The notes under the pieces were generated by a model. The model was not told where the DNA came from. It ran no database searches and worked only from the letters and a program-made list of their open reading frames with translations. The translations under genes were made by a program, and so were the position numbers. From Oxynema aestuarii AP17 (lineage in GTDB: Bacteria > Cyanobacteriota > Cyanobacteriia > Cyanobacteriales > Laspinemataceae), in contig NZ_CP051167.1 in assembly GCF_012295525.1 (NCBI RefSeq), positions 2,666,001 through 2,730,000 on the forward strand: a stretch of 64,000 bases of DNA, given 5' to 3'. Positions 37,985 to 48,669 of this stretch are shown piece by piece. Within the stretch, counting starts at the first letter, position 1. Each line of letters starts with the position of its first letter.

Positions 37985-39808
37985 AATTGCTCCCAGAGCG
38001 TCGATCGATTTATATCAATGATTTAATTTATTCTTCTTGTCGTTTGTTTCGAGTTCCGGAAATATTTATTAATCCGGATTCTGGCGGCGATCGCCTCTAG
38101 AGATGATTTTTATAAACTCCGTAAAAATGCGGATTTAAAAGTCATTACTTTACTCGATATTGAATTAAAAATTATTTTTTGACTGCGTTTTATGGAATCA
38201 GTGAATTCAACTGATTTGATTGAAGATAGAATCGATGATTTTTAGGTAAGTAGATGGGATTTATACCGATTTTTTGGATCGATCGCGGCGATCGTCGATT
38301 TTCCCACCGATGGCGATCCGCAAAATTCCCTAGTGAGGAGATCGCGCTCGATGTCGCGGTTCACTTTGACTCAATAACCAAGCAATTTGGGGCGATCGCA
38401 AGGGGATGAAGCCATTAGGAGAGCGGTTTTCAATCATTTGAGACCGCCCAAATTTTGGGGGTTCTATCCATTGCTGACTCGTGGTTGACGCGCGATCGTC
38501 ACGATCCGCTAATCGTTCCAATTCTTAAGTTATTTAATATTTTTTAACCTTTTGGGAAATTCAGGGATTTTTTAGCGAAGTCTTATAATGCAATTACTCT
38601 CAAAGTTTAAGAATAGAAGCTTTGAGATTTTATTATTGAAAATTGAGATAATTGTCCGAAATTTGAAAATCTTAAAATAATTCGTTTTAAAGATTTTTTA
38701 TTCTTGTTTTTAAGAAAAAATAAATTCACAAAACGATCTTGATTTTATTTTAAGCTTGTTTTTTTGTGCAAAAACGATAACCTTGCTGGACTGCATTGTC
38801 CTCAGCCTCGAATTCTTCTATGTTTACGAAAACACAATATTGACAAGGGTTAAAAACCGAGGTTCGTAGAAAGTCCTTGTCTGATTTAAGCGGATCGACG
38901 AGACGAAAATACCTCGACACTCAACTGGGAAGGATCGCCAAACGCGATCGCTCCCGAGTGTTGAGTTGCAACAGCTATTTGCATATTAATTGAAATTTTT
39001 CGATTCTCTTGAGATGCAATCGACTATTTTATCTGATTTAACCGCGTTTTTATTGATTTTTTTGTGTTTTATCTGCATTTATTAGGGGGATACTCCGGAA
39101 CGGCATTGACTCGGTTCGACGAAGTGGAGGGGGTTGGCTGGGGTTTTTGTAAAGCTGTGGCAGATCTGATGTCATCGATGGCGATGGGGTTGGAATTTCC
39201 CAGTTGCTTCTTAACCGAAGAGCGTCCCGAGACGCGAAGGCGTTGAGGTGGGTTGAGGGGGAGTTCGAGGAATGAAACGAGGAGCGATCGGCCTGAAAGT
39301 CCCTTGTAATCGTCTTTTCGAGTCTTTTTGACGGGTTGCGATCGCCCCTGCTCCCCGAAGGCGATCGGGCAATTATTACAATTCGTTAAGGATTGACCCC
39401 CTCTTCGAGAGGCGATCGGGGCGTTTTTGGGGCATTTTGGTAAGCAAATCTACTCAATTTCGGGCAGAAATAAAAATTCTTAACAACTTGTAATAAATAA
39501 TGCCTCAACTGCGGTGTATAAAAAGAACCTGGAGGGCGAAAAGGACAGAGAAAAGTTAACCCAGACACTGAATTAACAACGTTTTCAGGTTTCTCATCCA
39601 GGTGTAAAATTTTCTAAGATTTCTCGAAGGCGGCTTTTGAGGCCCCTGAGCGCTTGAAAGAATCGGACTTCGAGAGTCGGTTAACCCAGCATCCAGCATG
39701 ATGACTGGAGTCTGTCCTCAAAACCCGACAAGCTGGCAAGCTGGAACTGGCTCAGCTAACATTCCTTGAAACGAAAACAAACCCAAACAAGTTAGGAGAT
39801 TTAAGTAC
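37985..39808. other. Long AT-rich region upstream of the phycocyanin operon
   Basis: About 1.8 kb. I find no gene with good coding character; a 60-codon frame at 39064-39246 has no family features. The last 250 bases should hold the cpc promoter and leader, ending in a GTTAGGAGA ribosome-binding site at about 39790, but no sigma-type boxes stand out. Confidence 0.4.
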
Positions 39809-40327
39809 ATGCTAGACGCATTTGCCAAGGTGGTTTCCCAAGCCGACGCACGCGGCGAATTCCTCACCGACGCTCAGTTTGACGCTCTGGCCAACATGGT
39901 CAAAGACGGCAACAAGCGTTTGGATACCGTCAACCGCATCACCAGCAACGCTTCGACGATCGTTGCCGAAGCCGCTCGCTCTTTGTTTGCCGAGCAGCCC
40001 CAACTCATCCAACCCGGCGGTAACGCTTACACCAACCGTCGCATGGCTGCTTGCTTGCGCGACATGGAAATCATCTTGCGTTACGTCACCTACGCGACGA
40101 TCGCAGGTGATGCCAGCGTCCTCGACGATCGCTGCTTGAACGGTCTGCGTGAAACCTACCAAGCCCTGGGTGTCCCCGGTGGTTCCGTTGCCGTCGGCGT
40201 TCAAAAAATGAAAGAAGCTGCCGTCCGCATCGCCAACGATCCCGCAGGAATCACTCCTGGCGACTGCAGCGCCCTGATGTCTGAAGTGGCGGGCTACTTC
40301 GATCGCGCCGCCGCCGCCGTTGGCTAA
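39809..40327 (+). CDS. cpcB: Phycocyanin beta subunit
   Basis: 172 residues, the standard length. Light-harvesting phycobiliprotein of the phycobilisome rods. Chromophore cysteines are in AACLRDMEI (~Cys82) and GDCSALMSE (~Cys153), and the methylated asparagine site lies in NAYTNRRM. First gene of the cpcBACDEF operon, preceded by TTAGGAGATT. Expressed with cpcA as an alpha-beta pair. Confidence 0.99.
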   Translation: MLDAFAKVVSQADARGEFLTDAQFDALANMVKDGNKRLDTVNRITSNASTIVAEAARSLFAEQPQLIQPGGNAYTNRRMAACLRDMEIILRYVTYATIAGDASVLDDRCLNGLRETYQALGVPGGSVAVGVQKMKEAAVRIANDPAGITPGDCSALMSEVAGYFDRAAAAVG

Positions 40328-40450
40328 ACAGCCATTTTAAGGCGTGAAGTCTGAGACCCCTTTAGTTTCGGACGATCGGACTTCATTGATTCATTCTTCA
40401 TAACCGACGACTCTATAAACATTGCACAACCATAGGGAGATACCTCAACA

Positions 40451-40939
40451 ATGAAAACCCCAATTACCGAAGCGATCTCTGCTGCTGACGCCCAAGGCCG
40501 TTTCCTGAGCAACACCGAACTGCAAGCCGTTGACGGTCGCTTCAAGCGCGCTGCTGCCAGCATGGAAGCCGCTCGTGCCTTGACCAGCAACTCCCAACGC
40601 TTGGTTGACGGCGCCGCTCAAGCGGTTTACAACAAATTCCCCTACACCACCACCATGCAAGGGGCCAACTACGCTTCCACCGAAACCGGGAAAGCGAAAT
40701 GCTCTCGTGACATCGGCTACTACCTGCGCATGGTGACCTACTGCTTGGTTGCGGGTGGCACCGGACCGATGGACGAATACTTGATCGCGGGTCTCGATGA
40801 AATCAACAGCACCTTCGATCTGTCTCCGAGCTGGTACGTTGAAGCCCTCAAGTACATCAAAAACAACCACGGCTTGAGCGGTCAAGCGGCGGTCGAAGCG
40901 AATGCCTACATCGACTACGCCATCAACGCCCTGAGCTAG
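40451..40939 (+). CDS. cpcA: Phycocyanin alpha subunit
   Basis: 162 residues. Chromophore-binding Cys84 lies in [17 protein letters not shown]. It forms the heterodimer with CpcB that stacks into rod hexamers. GGGAG precedes the ATG. It lies 123 bases after cpcB; CpcE/CpcF, encoded downstream, attach its phycocyanobilin. Confidence 0.99.
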   Translation: MKTPITEAISAADAQGRFLSNTELQAVDGRFKRAAASMEAARALTSNSQRLVDGAAQAVYNKFPYTTTMQGANYASTETGKAKCSRDIGYYLRMVTYCLVAGGTGPMDEYLIAGLDEINSTFDLSPSWYVEALKYIKNNHGLSGQAAVEANAYIDYAINALS

Positions 40940-40986
40940 TCTTGCTTGGAAACTCGTCAGTCTATCCACTCGGATAGACCGTAAGG

Positions 40987-41050
40987 GATGTCCGGGTAGG
41001 TATGCAGGTTGCTAGTAACAGGCTAGTTGCTGTTTACCTCTCCGGACATC
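40987..41050 (+). terminator. Stem-loop between cpcA and cpcC (attenuator-type)
   Basis: GATGTCCGG (40987-40995) pairs exactly with CCGGACATC (41042-41050) around a 46-base loop that contains further small hairpins. Only a weak T-run follows. Such hairpins after cpcBA are thought to stabilise the abundant cpcBA message and reduce read-through to the linker genes. Confidence 0.6.
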
Positions 41051-41221
41051 TTTAGCATTTTGGGGATTTCACAAAGATTGCCTCATCACGTTTTAGATTT
41101 TGGATGAGTTCGAGTAGGAATGGACTCGATCAATTGAAACAGCGAGAGGCCAATCGACGATCCCCTTTCAATCTCAAATCGAGAGACTCTAAACAAAACT
41201 ACTTCTTGGGAGATCGATCAG

Positions 41222-42082
41222 ATGGCTATTACAACAGCAGCAGCCCGTTTGGGGACTTCGGCGTTTTTAGATGCGGCTCCGGTCGAATTGCGTCCGAATT
41301 GGAGCGAACAAGACGCGATCGCCGTCATTCGCGCGGTGTACCGCCAGGTGCTCGGTAATGACTACGTGATGTCTTCGGAACGGCTCACCAGTGCCGAATC
41401 CCTGCTGAAAAATGGCAGCATCACCGTGCGCGATTTCGTGCGTTGCGTTGCCAAATCCGAGCTTTACAAAACCAAGTTTCTCTACAACAATTTCCAGACC
41501 CGGGTGATCGAGCTCAACTTCAAGCACCTCTTGGGTCGCGCTCCTTATGATGAATCTGAAGTCATCGAGCATTTAGATCTTTACGAAACCCAAGGATTCG
41601 ATGCAGAAATTGATTCCTACATCGATTCTCGGGAGTATCAAGATAACTTCGGAGACTATATCGTCCCCTACTATCGCGGTTTTAACAACCAACTGGGTCA
41701 AAAAACCGTCGGTTTCAATCGGATGTTCCGTCTGTATCGCGGTTACGCCAACAGCGATCGCGCTCAAGTGGAAGGCAACAACTCGCGCTTGGCTCGCGAA
41801 TTGGCTCAAAATACGGCGTCCACGATTGTCGGACCGTCCGGCGGTAGCTCCGGCTGGTCTTACCGCGCTGCGGTAGATTCCACCCCCAACACCTGCCTCG
41901 GCGGTGCGTTTGTCGGTTTTGGCAAACAAGGCGGAGTCTATCGGATCGAAGTCACCGGAATCCGTCAAACCGGAGTACGGCGGAGCAGCAACAGCTACAT
42001 CGTTCCTTATGAGAAGCTGTCTTCAAAAATTCAGCAGATTCTCAAAAAAGGTGGCAAGATTGCCAGCATTACTCCGGCTTAG
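41222..42082 (+). CDS. cpcC: Phycobilisome rod linker polypeptide
   Basis: 286 residues. The N-terminal Pfam00427 linker domain ([70 protein letters not shown]) is followed by a C-terminal CpcD-like domain ([10 protein letters not shown]...[24 protein letters not shown]). It sets the position of phycocyanin hexamers in the rod. Third gene of the operon. Confidence 0.97.
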   Translation: MAITTAAARLGTSAFLDAAPVELRPNWSEQDAIAVIRAVYRQVLGNDYVMSSERLTSAESLLKNGSITVRDFVRCVAKSELYKTKFLYNNFQTRVIELNFKHLLGRAPYDESEVIEHLDLYETQGFDAEIDSYIDSREYQDNFGDYIVPYYRGFNNQLGQKTVGFNRMFRLYRGYANSDRAQVEGNNSRLARELAQNTASTIVGPSGGSSGWSYRAAVDSTPNTCLGGAFVGFGKQGGVYRIEVTGIRQTGVRRSSNSYIVPYEKLSSKIQQILKKGGKIASITPA

Positions 42083-42145
42083 TCAAGGTCTCAATTGAGC
42101 TATTGACCCGTCAACGGTTACTACTTTAGGAGTTAACAGACAGAT

Positions 42146-42385
42146 ATGCTCGGTCAAGTTGCAGGTGGCAGTAGCGCCAATACGGGCGCTGGAAACCGCT
42201 ACTTTCGCTATGAAGTGGCAGGGCTGCGTCAAAGCGAAGCCACGGATGACATGAATTACCAGATCCGCGAAAGTGGCAGCGTGTTCATCACGGTACCTTA
42301 CAGCCGGATGAATGAGGAAATGCAGCGCATTACCCGCATGGGCGGCAAAATTGTCAATATCCAGCCGATTGCCAATAACGACTAG
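42146..42385 (+). CDS. cpcD: Small rod-capping linker
   Basis: 79 residues, a single CpcD domain (RYFRYEVAGLRQSE...VFITVPYSRMNEEMQRITRMGGKIVNIQPI). It caps the distal end of the rod. It lies 63 bases after cpcC, with TTAGGAG upstream. Confidence 0.97.
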   Translation: MLGQVAGGSSANTGAGNRYFRYEVAGLRQSEATDDMNYQIRESGSVFITVPYSRMNEEMQRITRMGGKIVNIQPIANND

Positions 42386-42439
42386 GGTGAGGGCTAAATC
42401 TCCCGCCCGATCCTGTTAAACGGATGCACCTGACTCATC

Positions 42440-43285
42440 ATGCTGGATGATTTTGAATCAGCTTCACCGTCGGCTCCAGAGGCTGGCGGTGAGTCTCTAA
42501 CTGTAGAAGAAGCGATCGCCAATCTGCGCCACGAGGATCTGAGCTTGCGCTACTATGCGGCGTGGTGGATCGGTCGTTTTGGCGTGCGCGAACCGGAGGC
42601 GATCGATGCCTTGCTCGATTTGTTGCAAGAACACGGCGATCGCACGGAAGCAGGCGGCTATCCCTTGCAACGGAACGCGGCGCGGGCGTTGGGGAAAGTC
42701 GGCGACGATCGCGCGGTTCCCGCATTGATCGACTGCCTCGATTCCCCGGACTACTACGTTCGCGAAGCGGCGGCGGAAGGGTTGCAACGCTTGGGCGACC
42801 CGGAAGCGATTCCCGCCTTGCTCCAATTACTCGATGGCGGCGTCGAAGCCGCCGTCCGGGTTCCGGGTAAACCGCACTTAAACCAACCTTACGATACGAT
42901 TATCGAGGCGTTGGGGTCTCTGAAAGCGACGGAGGCGACGGAGGCGATCGCCCCGTTTTTAAATCATTTTTTTGAACGAGTGCAGTATTCGGCGGCGCGG
43001 GCGATGTACCAATTGACCGGAGATCCGGCGTATGGCGATCGCCTGGTAGAAGCGTTGCGCGGACCGAAGCTACAACTGCGGCGCTCGGCGTCGATCGACC
43101 TCGGGGCGATCGGCTATCTTCCCGCCGCTCCCGCGATCGCACAAACCTTAGTGGAAAATAGCATTAAACTGATTTCGCTCAAAGGGATCGTCGAACATCA
43201 TTTAGACTCGCCGGAGTCCGACAAGCCCCCCGCGCTCTCCGAAGCGGCGATCGACATCTTATATTTAATGGATTCCCTGCTTTAG
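42440..43285 (+). CDS. cpcE: Phycocyanobilin lyase subunit alpha (CpcE)
   Basis: 281 residues of HEAT-like (E/F-type lyase) repeats: AIANLRHEDLSLRYYAAWWIGRFG, ALGKVGDDRAVPALIDCL, AAAEGLQRLGDPEAIPALLQLL. With CpcF it attaches phycocyanobilin to Cys84 of CpcA. It starts 54 bases after cpcD and is cotranscribed. Confidence 0.97.
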   Translation: MLDDFESASPSAPEAGGESLTVEEAIANLRHEDLSLRYYAAWWIGRFGVREPEAIDALLDLLQEHGDRTEAGGYPLQRNAARALGKVGDDRAVPALIDCLDSPDYYVREAAAEGLQRLGDPEAIPALLQLLDGGVEAAVRVPGKPHLNQPYDTIIEALGSLKATEATEAIAPFLNHFFERVQYSAARAMYQLTGDPAYGDRLVEALRGPKLQLRRSASIDLGAIGYLPAAPAIAQTLVENSIKLISLKGIVEHHLDSPESDKPPALSEAAIDILYLMDSLL

Positions 43286-43327
43286 AAAACCCCCAACCGG
43301 GAACCGCAGCCAGATTATTTCCTGCTC

Positions 43328-43990
43328 ATGACTTCGCAACCCTCCATCCACGCCCTGATCGAAGCCGTTCGCGCTGCCGATTCCGCCCGAGCTCTGGCGG
43401 GAGCCGTTCGGAATTTAGCTCAAACTCGTTCCCCGGAAGCGATTCCCCTCCTGATCGAAGCTCTCGGCTACAACAATCCCGGCGCTGCCGTGGCTGCGGT
43501 CGAAGGGCTGGTCGGTTTGGGCGAGCTCGCGGTTCCCGCAATTTTGGAACAGCTCGACGGCTACAACTACGGCGCCCGTGCCTGGGGAATTCGTGCCTTA
43601 GCCGCAATTGGCGACCCGCGCGGCTTGGATATTTTGACCGAGGCGGCGAAGAACGATTTTGCCCTGAGCGTGCGCCGGGCCGCCGCGAGGGGATTGGGAA
43701 ATATTCTCTGGGATCGCTTGGAGGCGACCCCACGGGAGCAAGAGCGAGAACGAGTCCATCACTGTTTGATCCAGGTCACGGAGGATCCGGAATGGGTGGT
43801 GCGTTATGCGGCGGTGGTCGGAATCGAGGGACTGGTGAAAAATGGGCGATCGCCCGAACCGAGTTGGGTTCCTCAAAGTTTGGCTCGCTTGGAACGCTTA
43901 TCGAGTGAGGATGAGGTTTTAGTAGTGCGCGCTCGGGCGCTTTTGGCCTGTCAAAATTTACAAACGGGCGTCACGGCTGGGGTGAATTAA
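43328..43990 (+). CDS. cpcF: Phycocyanobilin lyase subunit beta (CpcF)
   Basis: 220 residues of the same HEAT-like repeats (NLAQTRSPEAIPLLIEALGYNNPGAAVAAVEGLVGLGELAVPAILEQL). It works as the CpcE-CpcF heterodimer. It is the last gene of the operon. Confidence 0.96.
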   Translation: MTSQPSIHALIEAVRAADSARALAGAVRNLAQTRSPEAIPLLIEALGYNNPGAAVAAVEGLVGLGELAVPAILEQLDGYNYGARAWGIRALAAIGDPRGLDILTEAAKNDFALSVRRAAARGLGNILWDRLEATPREQERERVHHCLIQVTEDPEWVVRYAAVVGIEGLVKNGRSPEPSWVPQSLARLERLSSEDEVLVVRARALLACQNLQTGVTAGVN

Positions 43991-44015
43991 ACGATCGAAA
44001 GTAGAAAACGATTGA

Positions 44016-44348
44016 ATGATTAAAGTTATGGGAAATTCGAGAATAAAACATATCGTAATGTGGCGCTTGCACGAGTCTGCGGAAGGGGCTTCTAAGGCAG
44101 AAAATGCTTTAACAATGAAGAAAATGCTCGAAGGGTTGAAAGGCACGATCGCGGAAATCGAGGCGATCGAGGTCGGCATCAATGCGATCGCCTCTCCCGC
44201 CAGTTACGATGTGGTTTTATCTTCTGAATTTGCCAGTATGGAAGCACTCGATCGCTATCAAAAACATCCAGAACATCAAAAATGTAAGGATTTTATTGTC
44301 AAAGTGGTCGGCGATCGCGCGGTGGTCGATTATGAAGTCGATTCGTGA
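44016..44348 (+). CDS. Dabb-domain (stress-responsive A/B barrel) protein
   Basis: 110 residues, or 106 from a second ATG at 44028. KHIVMWRLHES...MLEGLKGTIAEIEAIEVGINA...YDVVLSSEFASMEALDRYQKHPEHQKCKDFI is a full Dabb ferredoxin-like barrel. Function unknown. A terminator follows. Confidence 0.85.
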   Translation: MIKVMGNSRIKHIVMWRLHESAEGASKAENALTMKKMLEGLKGTIAEIEAIEVGINAIASPASYDVVLSSEFASMEALDRYQKHPEHQKCKDFIVKVVGDRAVVDYEVDS

Positions 44349-44392
44349 GGGTTTCAATGGGTTAAAAATTTAAAAGTCATGGTTTTTTGATG

Positions 44393-44420
44393 AAATCTAG
44401 GTGTAATTCCTAGATTTTTT
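44393..44420 (+). terminator. Rho-independent terminator
   Basis: AAATCTAGG and CCTAGATTT pair around seven bases and run into a T-run, just after the Dabb gene. Confidence 0.75.
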
Positions 44421-44535
44421 AATTTATAAATAAAAAAGATATTGACCTAGATGCGATCGCCTGCCCTTGCGCTTCTCAATGCTCCTAAAACAAGCAATAT
44501 GGCCGAACGACGGATCTTATAAATTTCTCGAAACG

Positions 44536-44982
44536 ATGAGCAAATACGACAAGATTTTTAATGCTTATGCCAAATCTTCGGAAAAACTCACCCCAGTTGA
44601 GGGCTTATTTGCGATCGCCTTAATTGTGGTTTATGCCGATGGGGAGATGTCGGCGAAAGAATTAGAGTTATTTCGAGATATTTTAGCCAGTGGTTCGGTC
44701 AAAGGCTATTCGCAAGCCGATTTCCGGGTCGTCTCCGGAAAAATCGATACGATTTGGGATTTACAGGGAACGGGGGCGCTGCTGAATGCGGCGATCGAGG
44801 CATTACCGACGGATATGAGAGAAGATGCGTATACCGTGGCGGTGGCTTTTGCGATCGCCGACGGTCGAGTTACGAAGGAAGAGTCGGAATATTTGGAAAA
44901 ATTAGCACGAGCTTTGGAAATTCCCGAGGCGAAAGCGGAGCAAATCGTTGCCGAAGAATGGAACAACTTCAATTCGCCGTAA
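44536..44982 (+). CDS. TerB-family tellurite-resistance-like protein
   Basis: 148 residues from the ATG opening MSKYDKIF; an earlier in-frame start adds 23 unlikely residues. An all-helical TerB fold: ALIVVYADGEMSAKELELFRDIL and VAVAFAIADGRVTKEESEYLEKLARAL, two similar halves each with an acidic ADG motif that may bind metal. Role unknown. Confidence 0.8.
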   Translation: MSKYDKIFNAYAKSSEKLTPVEGLFAIALIVVYADGEMSAKELELFRDILASGSVKGYSQADFRVVSGKIDTIWDLQGTGALLNAAIEALPTDMREDAYTVAVAFAIADGRVTKEESEYLEKLARALEIPEAKAEQIVAEEWNNFNSP

Positions 44983-45168
44983 TGCAAGTGTTCGACTGCG
45001 GATTTGTGAAGCAGGGGCGATCGCGCAAGAGTGTACTCCTTATCCAATCAAAATCAAAATCAGACAAGTAGGGGCAAACAGCCGTTCGCCCCTACAACAT
45101 CTATTGAAACAGAATTGAAAAAAACAAAATGGGGATTTGTCGCCTAAATTGTGGCCACGTCGAGCAAT

Positions 45169-45504
45169 CTAACTCGCCATACTATCTATGCTCAACGGAA
45201 CCATTTCGCCGTGTACGGTCAGTCCTAACAACATCGGCTCTTGCGGTCGGATAGTTTTGCCTGTAATCACGCAACGTTCCTCTCGTTGGGCTGTCGCTTC
45301 GAGGCTGGCGCGGATATCGGACGGTGAAAACGAGGGTCGATAATGACCGGATTTCTGCTGGACGTAATTCCAAAGGACATCGCGAATGAGGGCTTGGTAG
45401 CCCCGATCGCCTGCAATGGCTTTGAGATTGTCTTTTAGCTCTCTCTCCAAGCGGATGCTGGTGACTTCCATTTCGGTGGTCGGAGTTCGAGTAATTGCGG
45501 GCAT
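45169..45504 (-). CDS. CopG-like cyanobacterial protein
   Basis: 111 residues. EMEVTSIRLERELKDNLKAIAGDRGYQALIRDVLWNYVQQK reads as a ribbon-helix-helix DNA-binding motif. The rest contains CVITGKTIRP, a possible half zinc site. Probably a regulator. GAGGAAAA is just upstream of the start. It is divergent from the HNH gene. Confidence 0.65.
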   Translation of the reverse strand: MPAITRTPTTEMEVTSIRLERELKDNLKAIAGDRGYQALIRDVLWNYVQQKSGHYRPSFSPSDIRASLEATAQREERCVITGKTIRPQEPMLLGLTVHGEMVPLSIDSMAS

Positions 45505-45938
45505 AATTTTTTCCTCAAATGGGTAGACATCTCTGTAATATCAGTGTAGTATGTTTACTGTAGATTTCAAGTCATTCCCTTCAAAACTTTTTACTGTGAA
45601 GCTTTCAACCGCCCTCTCTATGCAACGATATCTCGCCGACGCCTTTGACTGGAGTATCGACCTCGCGCGCCGAGTCGATGCCGTCGTGGCGATCGCCAGA
45701 GATGGTTTTGCGAGTGGGTGTGATTCCTGCGCAGATGTGCTAGAGATTGGAGAAGGTTTCGTATGTTTAGCCCCGGGGAACCCCGAGGGCAATGGTGATA
45801 GAACGGGTGTAAGAAGCGGGAGGTACGCCTCAACTTGATGTCGTACCTGGAATAGATAAAACAAAACCATAAACGGATTTTGTGGCCCCCGCTTCCTCCA
45901 GCATGAGAAGTGGGGGTCATTTAATAAGGAGTTCAGCC
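45505..45938. other. Intergenic region with a hairpin upstream of the HNH gene
   Basis: 434 bases. A GTAGTA-type sequence (TGTAGTATG at 45545-45553) lies here without a good TTGACA box. GCCCCCGCTTC and GAAGTGGGGGTC (about 45885-45918) form a stable hairpin 20 bases before the HNH start. The short frame at 45551-45838 lacks family features. Confidence 0.4.
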
Positions 45939-46484
45939 GTGACGAGCAGCATAACTGACGTATTGACACATGCGGTGGTAGTTTTCTCTAAAAACTACCT
46001 GCCGATCGCGCGAGTGAACGTTAAACGGGCGATCGTGCTGTTAATCGCCGGAAAGGCGGAACCCCTCGATTTGACGGGGGGTATGGCCGCCGCCACGACG
46101 GGGATGCCTTTGAGCAAAATTTACGAAGTCCGATCGCCCTCGACGATCTTGCAGGTTCCCGAACATATCCGCCTCACGGTCAGTGGTACCGAACGGATGT
46201 GGAAAGTACCGCCCGTCAACCGCCGGGAAGTGCTGCGACGCGATCGCCATAGCTGCCAATACTGCGGCAGTACGAAACACTTGACTCTCGATCACGTCAT
46301 CCCTAAATCAAAAGGGGGCGCCCATAGTTGGGATAACGTCGTCGCAGCTTGCAGTGCGTGTAACGGTCGGAAAGGCGATCGCACGCCCCAGCAAGCGGGG
46401 ATGCCGCTCACAAGCAAGCCAAAGGCACCGATGCATCCCGCGATCGCATTTGCTGAAGAATTTTGGAATGATTTTCAGGTCTAA
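45939..46484 (+). CDS. HNH endonuclease
   Basis: 181 residues, GTG start preceded by AAGGAG. The N-terminal ~90 residues are typical of cyanobacterial HNH proteins (VVFSKNYLPIARVNVKRAIVLLIAGKAE). The HNH core has CQYCG, LTLDHVIPKSKGG, WDNVVAACSACNGRKGDRTP with both CxxC zinc pairs. Substrate unknown; these proteins are often housekeeping single-copy genes in cyanobacteria. Confidence 0.9.
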   Translation: MTSSITDVLTHAVVVFSKNYLPIARVNVKRAIVLLIAGKAEPLDLTGGMAAATTGMPLSKIYEVRSPSTILQVPEHIRLTVSGTERMWKVPPVNRREVLRRDRHSCQYCGSTKHLTLDHVIPKSKGGAHSWDNVVAACSACNGRKGDRTPQQAGMPLTSKPKAPMHPAIAFAEEFWNDFQV

Positions 46485-46680
46485 AGGGGAAAAATAGTTC
46501 GGTTCTCAGAAATTAACTGAACCCAACCCGCAGGTAGCGGCAATAAAAAGAGGGTTCCACCGCTCTTTATACTCCTCTCACCGCCTACCTCGACCCCTGT
46601 GGATCTCAAGCCCCATCGGGCAGGGCTGCGCTGACAGCCAACGAACGAGAATACTCAAAACCACGGGAGAATAACCGGGA

Positions 46681-47076
46681 ATGTTGAAGTTCACGTACAC
46701 CGAAAACGGCTTTAACTTGGAGCGTTTGGCGTCCTCCGTCGATGAGTTAGTCGCCCGGCGAGTCGTTTTGGCGATGCGCGTCGGCGAAGGAATCGTCGTC
46801 GAACCGACGAGTGCATCGTTTCTGCTCCCTGCAGACCTACCGGGGCTTAAGGGTTTGGAAACTCAAGCGCGGCGGGATCGAAATGAGGCGATCGCCCTGT
46901 GTATCGCCGACGCGGACTACGTGGAAGTGAGCTTGCACGGAACGTGGATCGCGGCAAACTCGGAAACCGCAGAAGGTGTTTTCGTGACCGCTATCGGCGA
47001 ACTGAGCGAATTCTACCTGATCGACCTGTGGGAGCAAGCCCAAACCAAAATTTCGTTACTCGAAGAAGTCGATTGA
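46681..47076 (+). CDS. Alr0857-family cyanobacterial protein
   Basis: 131 residues. MLKFTYTENGFNLERLASSVDELVARRVVLAMRVGEGI matches a conserved cyanobacterial family of unknown role. It is soluble and acidic and appears to be a single gene. Confidence 0.7.
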   Translation: MLKFTYTENGFNLERLASSVDELVARRVVLAMRVGEGIVVEPTSASFLLPADLPGLKGLETQARRDRNEAIALCIADADYVEVSLHGTWIAANSETAEGVFVTAIGELSEFYLIDLWEQAQTKISLLEEVD

Positions 47077-47161
47077 TTGAAATCGATCGATTGCAGCCGA
47101 TTCCTTGAAGGAGGGGCGATCGTATTTTAGGCGATCGCCCCTTCCTATGATTGGCAATTTT

Positions 47162-47863
47162 TTAGCTTTCACGATTAGAACACAATCCACCTCGGGTACT
47201 TTCAACTACTTCTAAATTCAAACAACCCGAATATTCCATCGCCGGACTATTCGACGGTTTAAACACAACTAAAGCCATATTTCCAGGCGGATCGATTTCC
47301 ACAACTTGCAAGTAGCCTTCGACAAAACGAACTGATTGAATGCTGCTCAAACTATAGGTTGAAAAATCGCGATCGGGCAGGGGTTCCGGTCCGGGTATAC
47401 TCCCTCGATAAATCGCATATCCTCCCGGTTGCGGGTCGATAATAAACACCGCACTCGTGGTGGTCGCCGCATAGTAATTGAGCATGACACCGACGGCAAT
47501 ATTACCTGTTTGTGGATCGACACTGTAATCGACAATGCGATCGCCGCTCATTTCTCGTGCTTTTATCGTTCCCGTTTCCGGATCCGGTGCATCCATCACG
47601 AACACATTCATTTCACTCGCATCAATCGTGAACGTTTCGCCGCCCCATTGCGCTTGTAATTGTTTGCTATTCGAGATAATTTCAACCCGAGGAAAGGTTT
47701 CAGCCGCTTGGGGAGAATTGCGCCAAATTTGGGTAAATGGCGAACCGTCTTCTAATAAAGCGGGGCGATCGGATTCGATCTGTTGCTGCAATATTTCTAA
47801 GGCATGTTTTTGATGGGGAAGTCCTTCGTAATAGGTGGCGATGTCAATTAGAGAAATGCTCAT
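47162..47863 (-). CDS. Hypothetical protein
   Basis: 233 residues. The N-terminal helical part (LIDIATYYEGLPHQKHALEILQQQI) is followed by a beta-rich region. No signal peptide and no catalytic motif. I do not recognise it. It is on the same strand as the GST gene upstream of it. Confidence 0.55.
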   Translation of the reverse strand: MSISLIDIATYYEGLPHQKHALEILQQQIESDRPALLEDGSPFTQIWRNSPQAAETFPRVEIISNSKQLQAQWGGETFTIDASEMNVFVMDAPDPETGTIKAREMSGDRIVDYSVDPQTGNIAVGVMLNYYAATTTSAVFIIDPQPGGYAIYRGSIPGPEPLPDRDFSTYSLSSIQSVRFVEGYLQVVEIDPPGNMALVVFKPSNSPAMEYSGCLNLEVVESTRGGLCSNRES

Positions 47864-48003
47864 ATTAATCCTTTGAAATTCATGAAATAATCCAGTGCAA
47901 GAAGGTGGGCAGAATGCCCGTCACACCGAAAATTTCGATCGTGGTTTTAGCCAAATCGCTAGCTTGACTCATGTAGTTTAAAAATCTAACAGCTTATGAA
48001 TGG

Positions 48004-48669
48004 TTATTCTGCTACTTTTTTAGCCATTAATGTTTTCATTTGTGCTTTAAAACTTTCTAGTTGTTCTGGTGTCGCTTGGGTTTGTTGCCAACTCGATCGC
48101 TGCATGAGGCGATCGCACCATGCTTTGAGATTTGAATAGCTATCTAATGAAAATCCCAAGAACGGTAAAACCCCGATCGCCGTCCCTGCAACAATATCGG
48201 CAAGAGTGAGGCGATCGTCGATAAAATAAGATTGTTCGCCTAACTTTTCGGCGAAAAACTCTAAAACTTTACCGACTTTTTGCTGACTCTCTTCTAGCTT
48301 TTTAACTTCGGGTTCGCCAAATCCCATACCTTTCATGATTAACGGATTCATCGCCGTTAATAGTTCGTTTAGCGTCACCATCTGCACCATTTTAACAAGT
48401 CCTAGCGATCGCGCATCTGTCGGAAGTAAGGGATTGTCTGGATATTTCGCTTCGAGATAATCGAGAATTGCGAAAGATTCAATCACTGAAAATCCATTAT
48501 CCTCCAACACCGGGATATGGTGAAAAGGATTGAGGGCTAAAAAACTCGGTTCGAATTGATCGCCATTGAGTTTAAGTTCAATTCCTTCAAATTCGATATT
48601 TTTTTCTAATAAAGCAATCCACACTCGTCGAGAATTTATCGAAATCTGGTGGTAGTAAAATTTAAGCAT
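48004..48669 (-). CDS. Glutathione S-transferase family protein
   Basis: 221 residues. Thioredoxin-like N-terminal domain (LKFYYHQISINSRRVWIALLEKNIEFE, HIPVLEDNGFSVIESFAILDYLEAKYP with the cis-Pro and glutathione-contacting ES) and an all-helical C-terminal domain (SYFIDDRLTLADIVAGTAIGVLPF). Detoxification by glutathione conjugation is likely. Confidence 0.92.
   Translation of the reverse strand: MLKFYYHQISINSRRVWIALLEKNIEFEGIELKLNGDQFEPSFLALNPFHHIPVLEDNGFSVIESFAILDYLEAKYPDNPLLPTDARSLGLVKMVQMVTLNELLTAMNPLIMKGMGFGEPEVKKLEESQQKVGKVLEFFAEKLGEQSYFIDDRLTLADIVAGTAIGVLPFLGFSLDSYSNLKAWCDRLMQRSSWQQTQATPEQLESFKAQMKTLMAKKVAE

Noticed and set aside
39064-39246. 60-codon frame upstream of cpcB
   Set aside because: No RBS or motif; lies in a long gene-free region.
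45551-45838. 95-codon frame upstream of the HNH gene
   Set aside because: Low-complexity composition, no homologous motif, no RBS.
47880-47972. 30-codon minus-strand frame with a hydrophobic stretch
   Set aside because: Too short, no RBS or recognisable family; cannot be told from chance.
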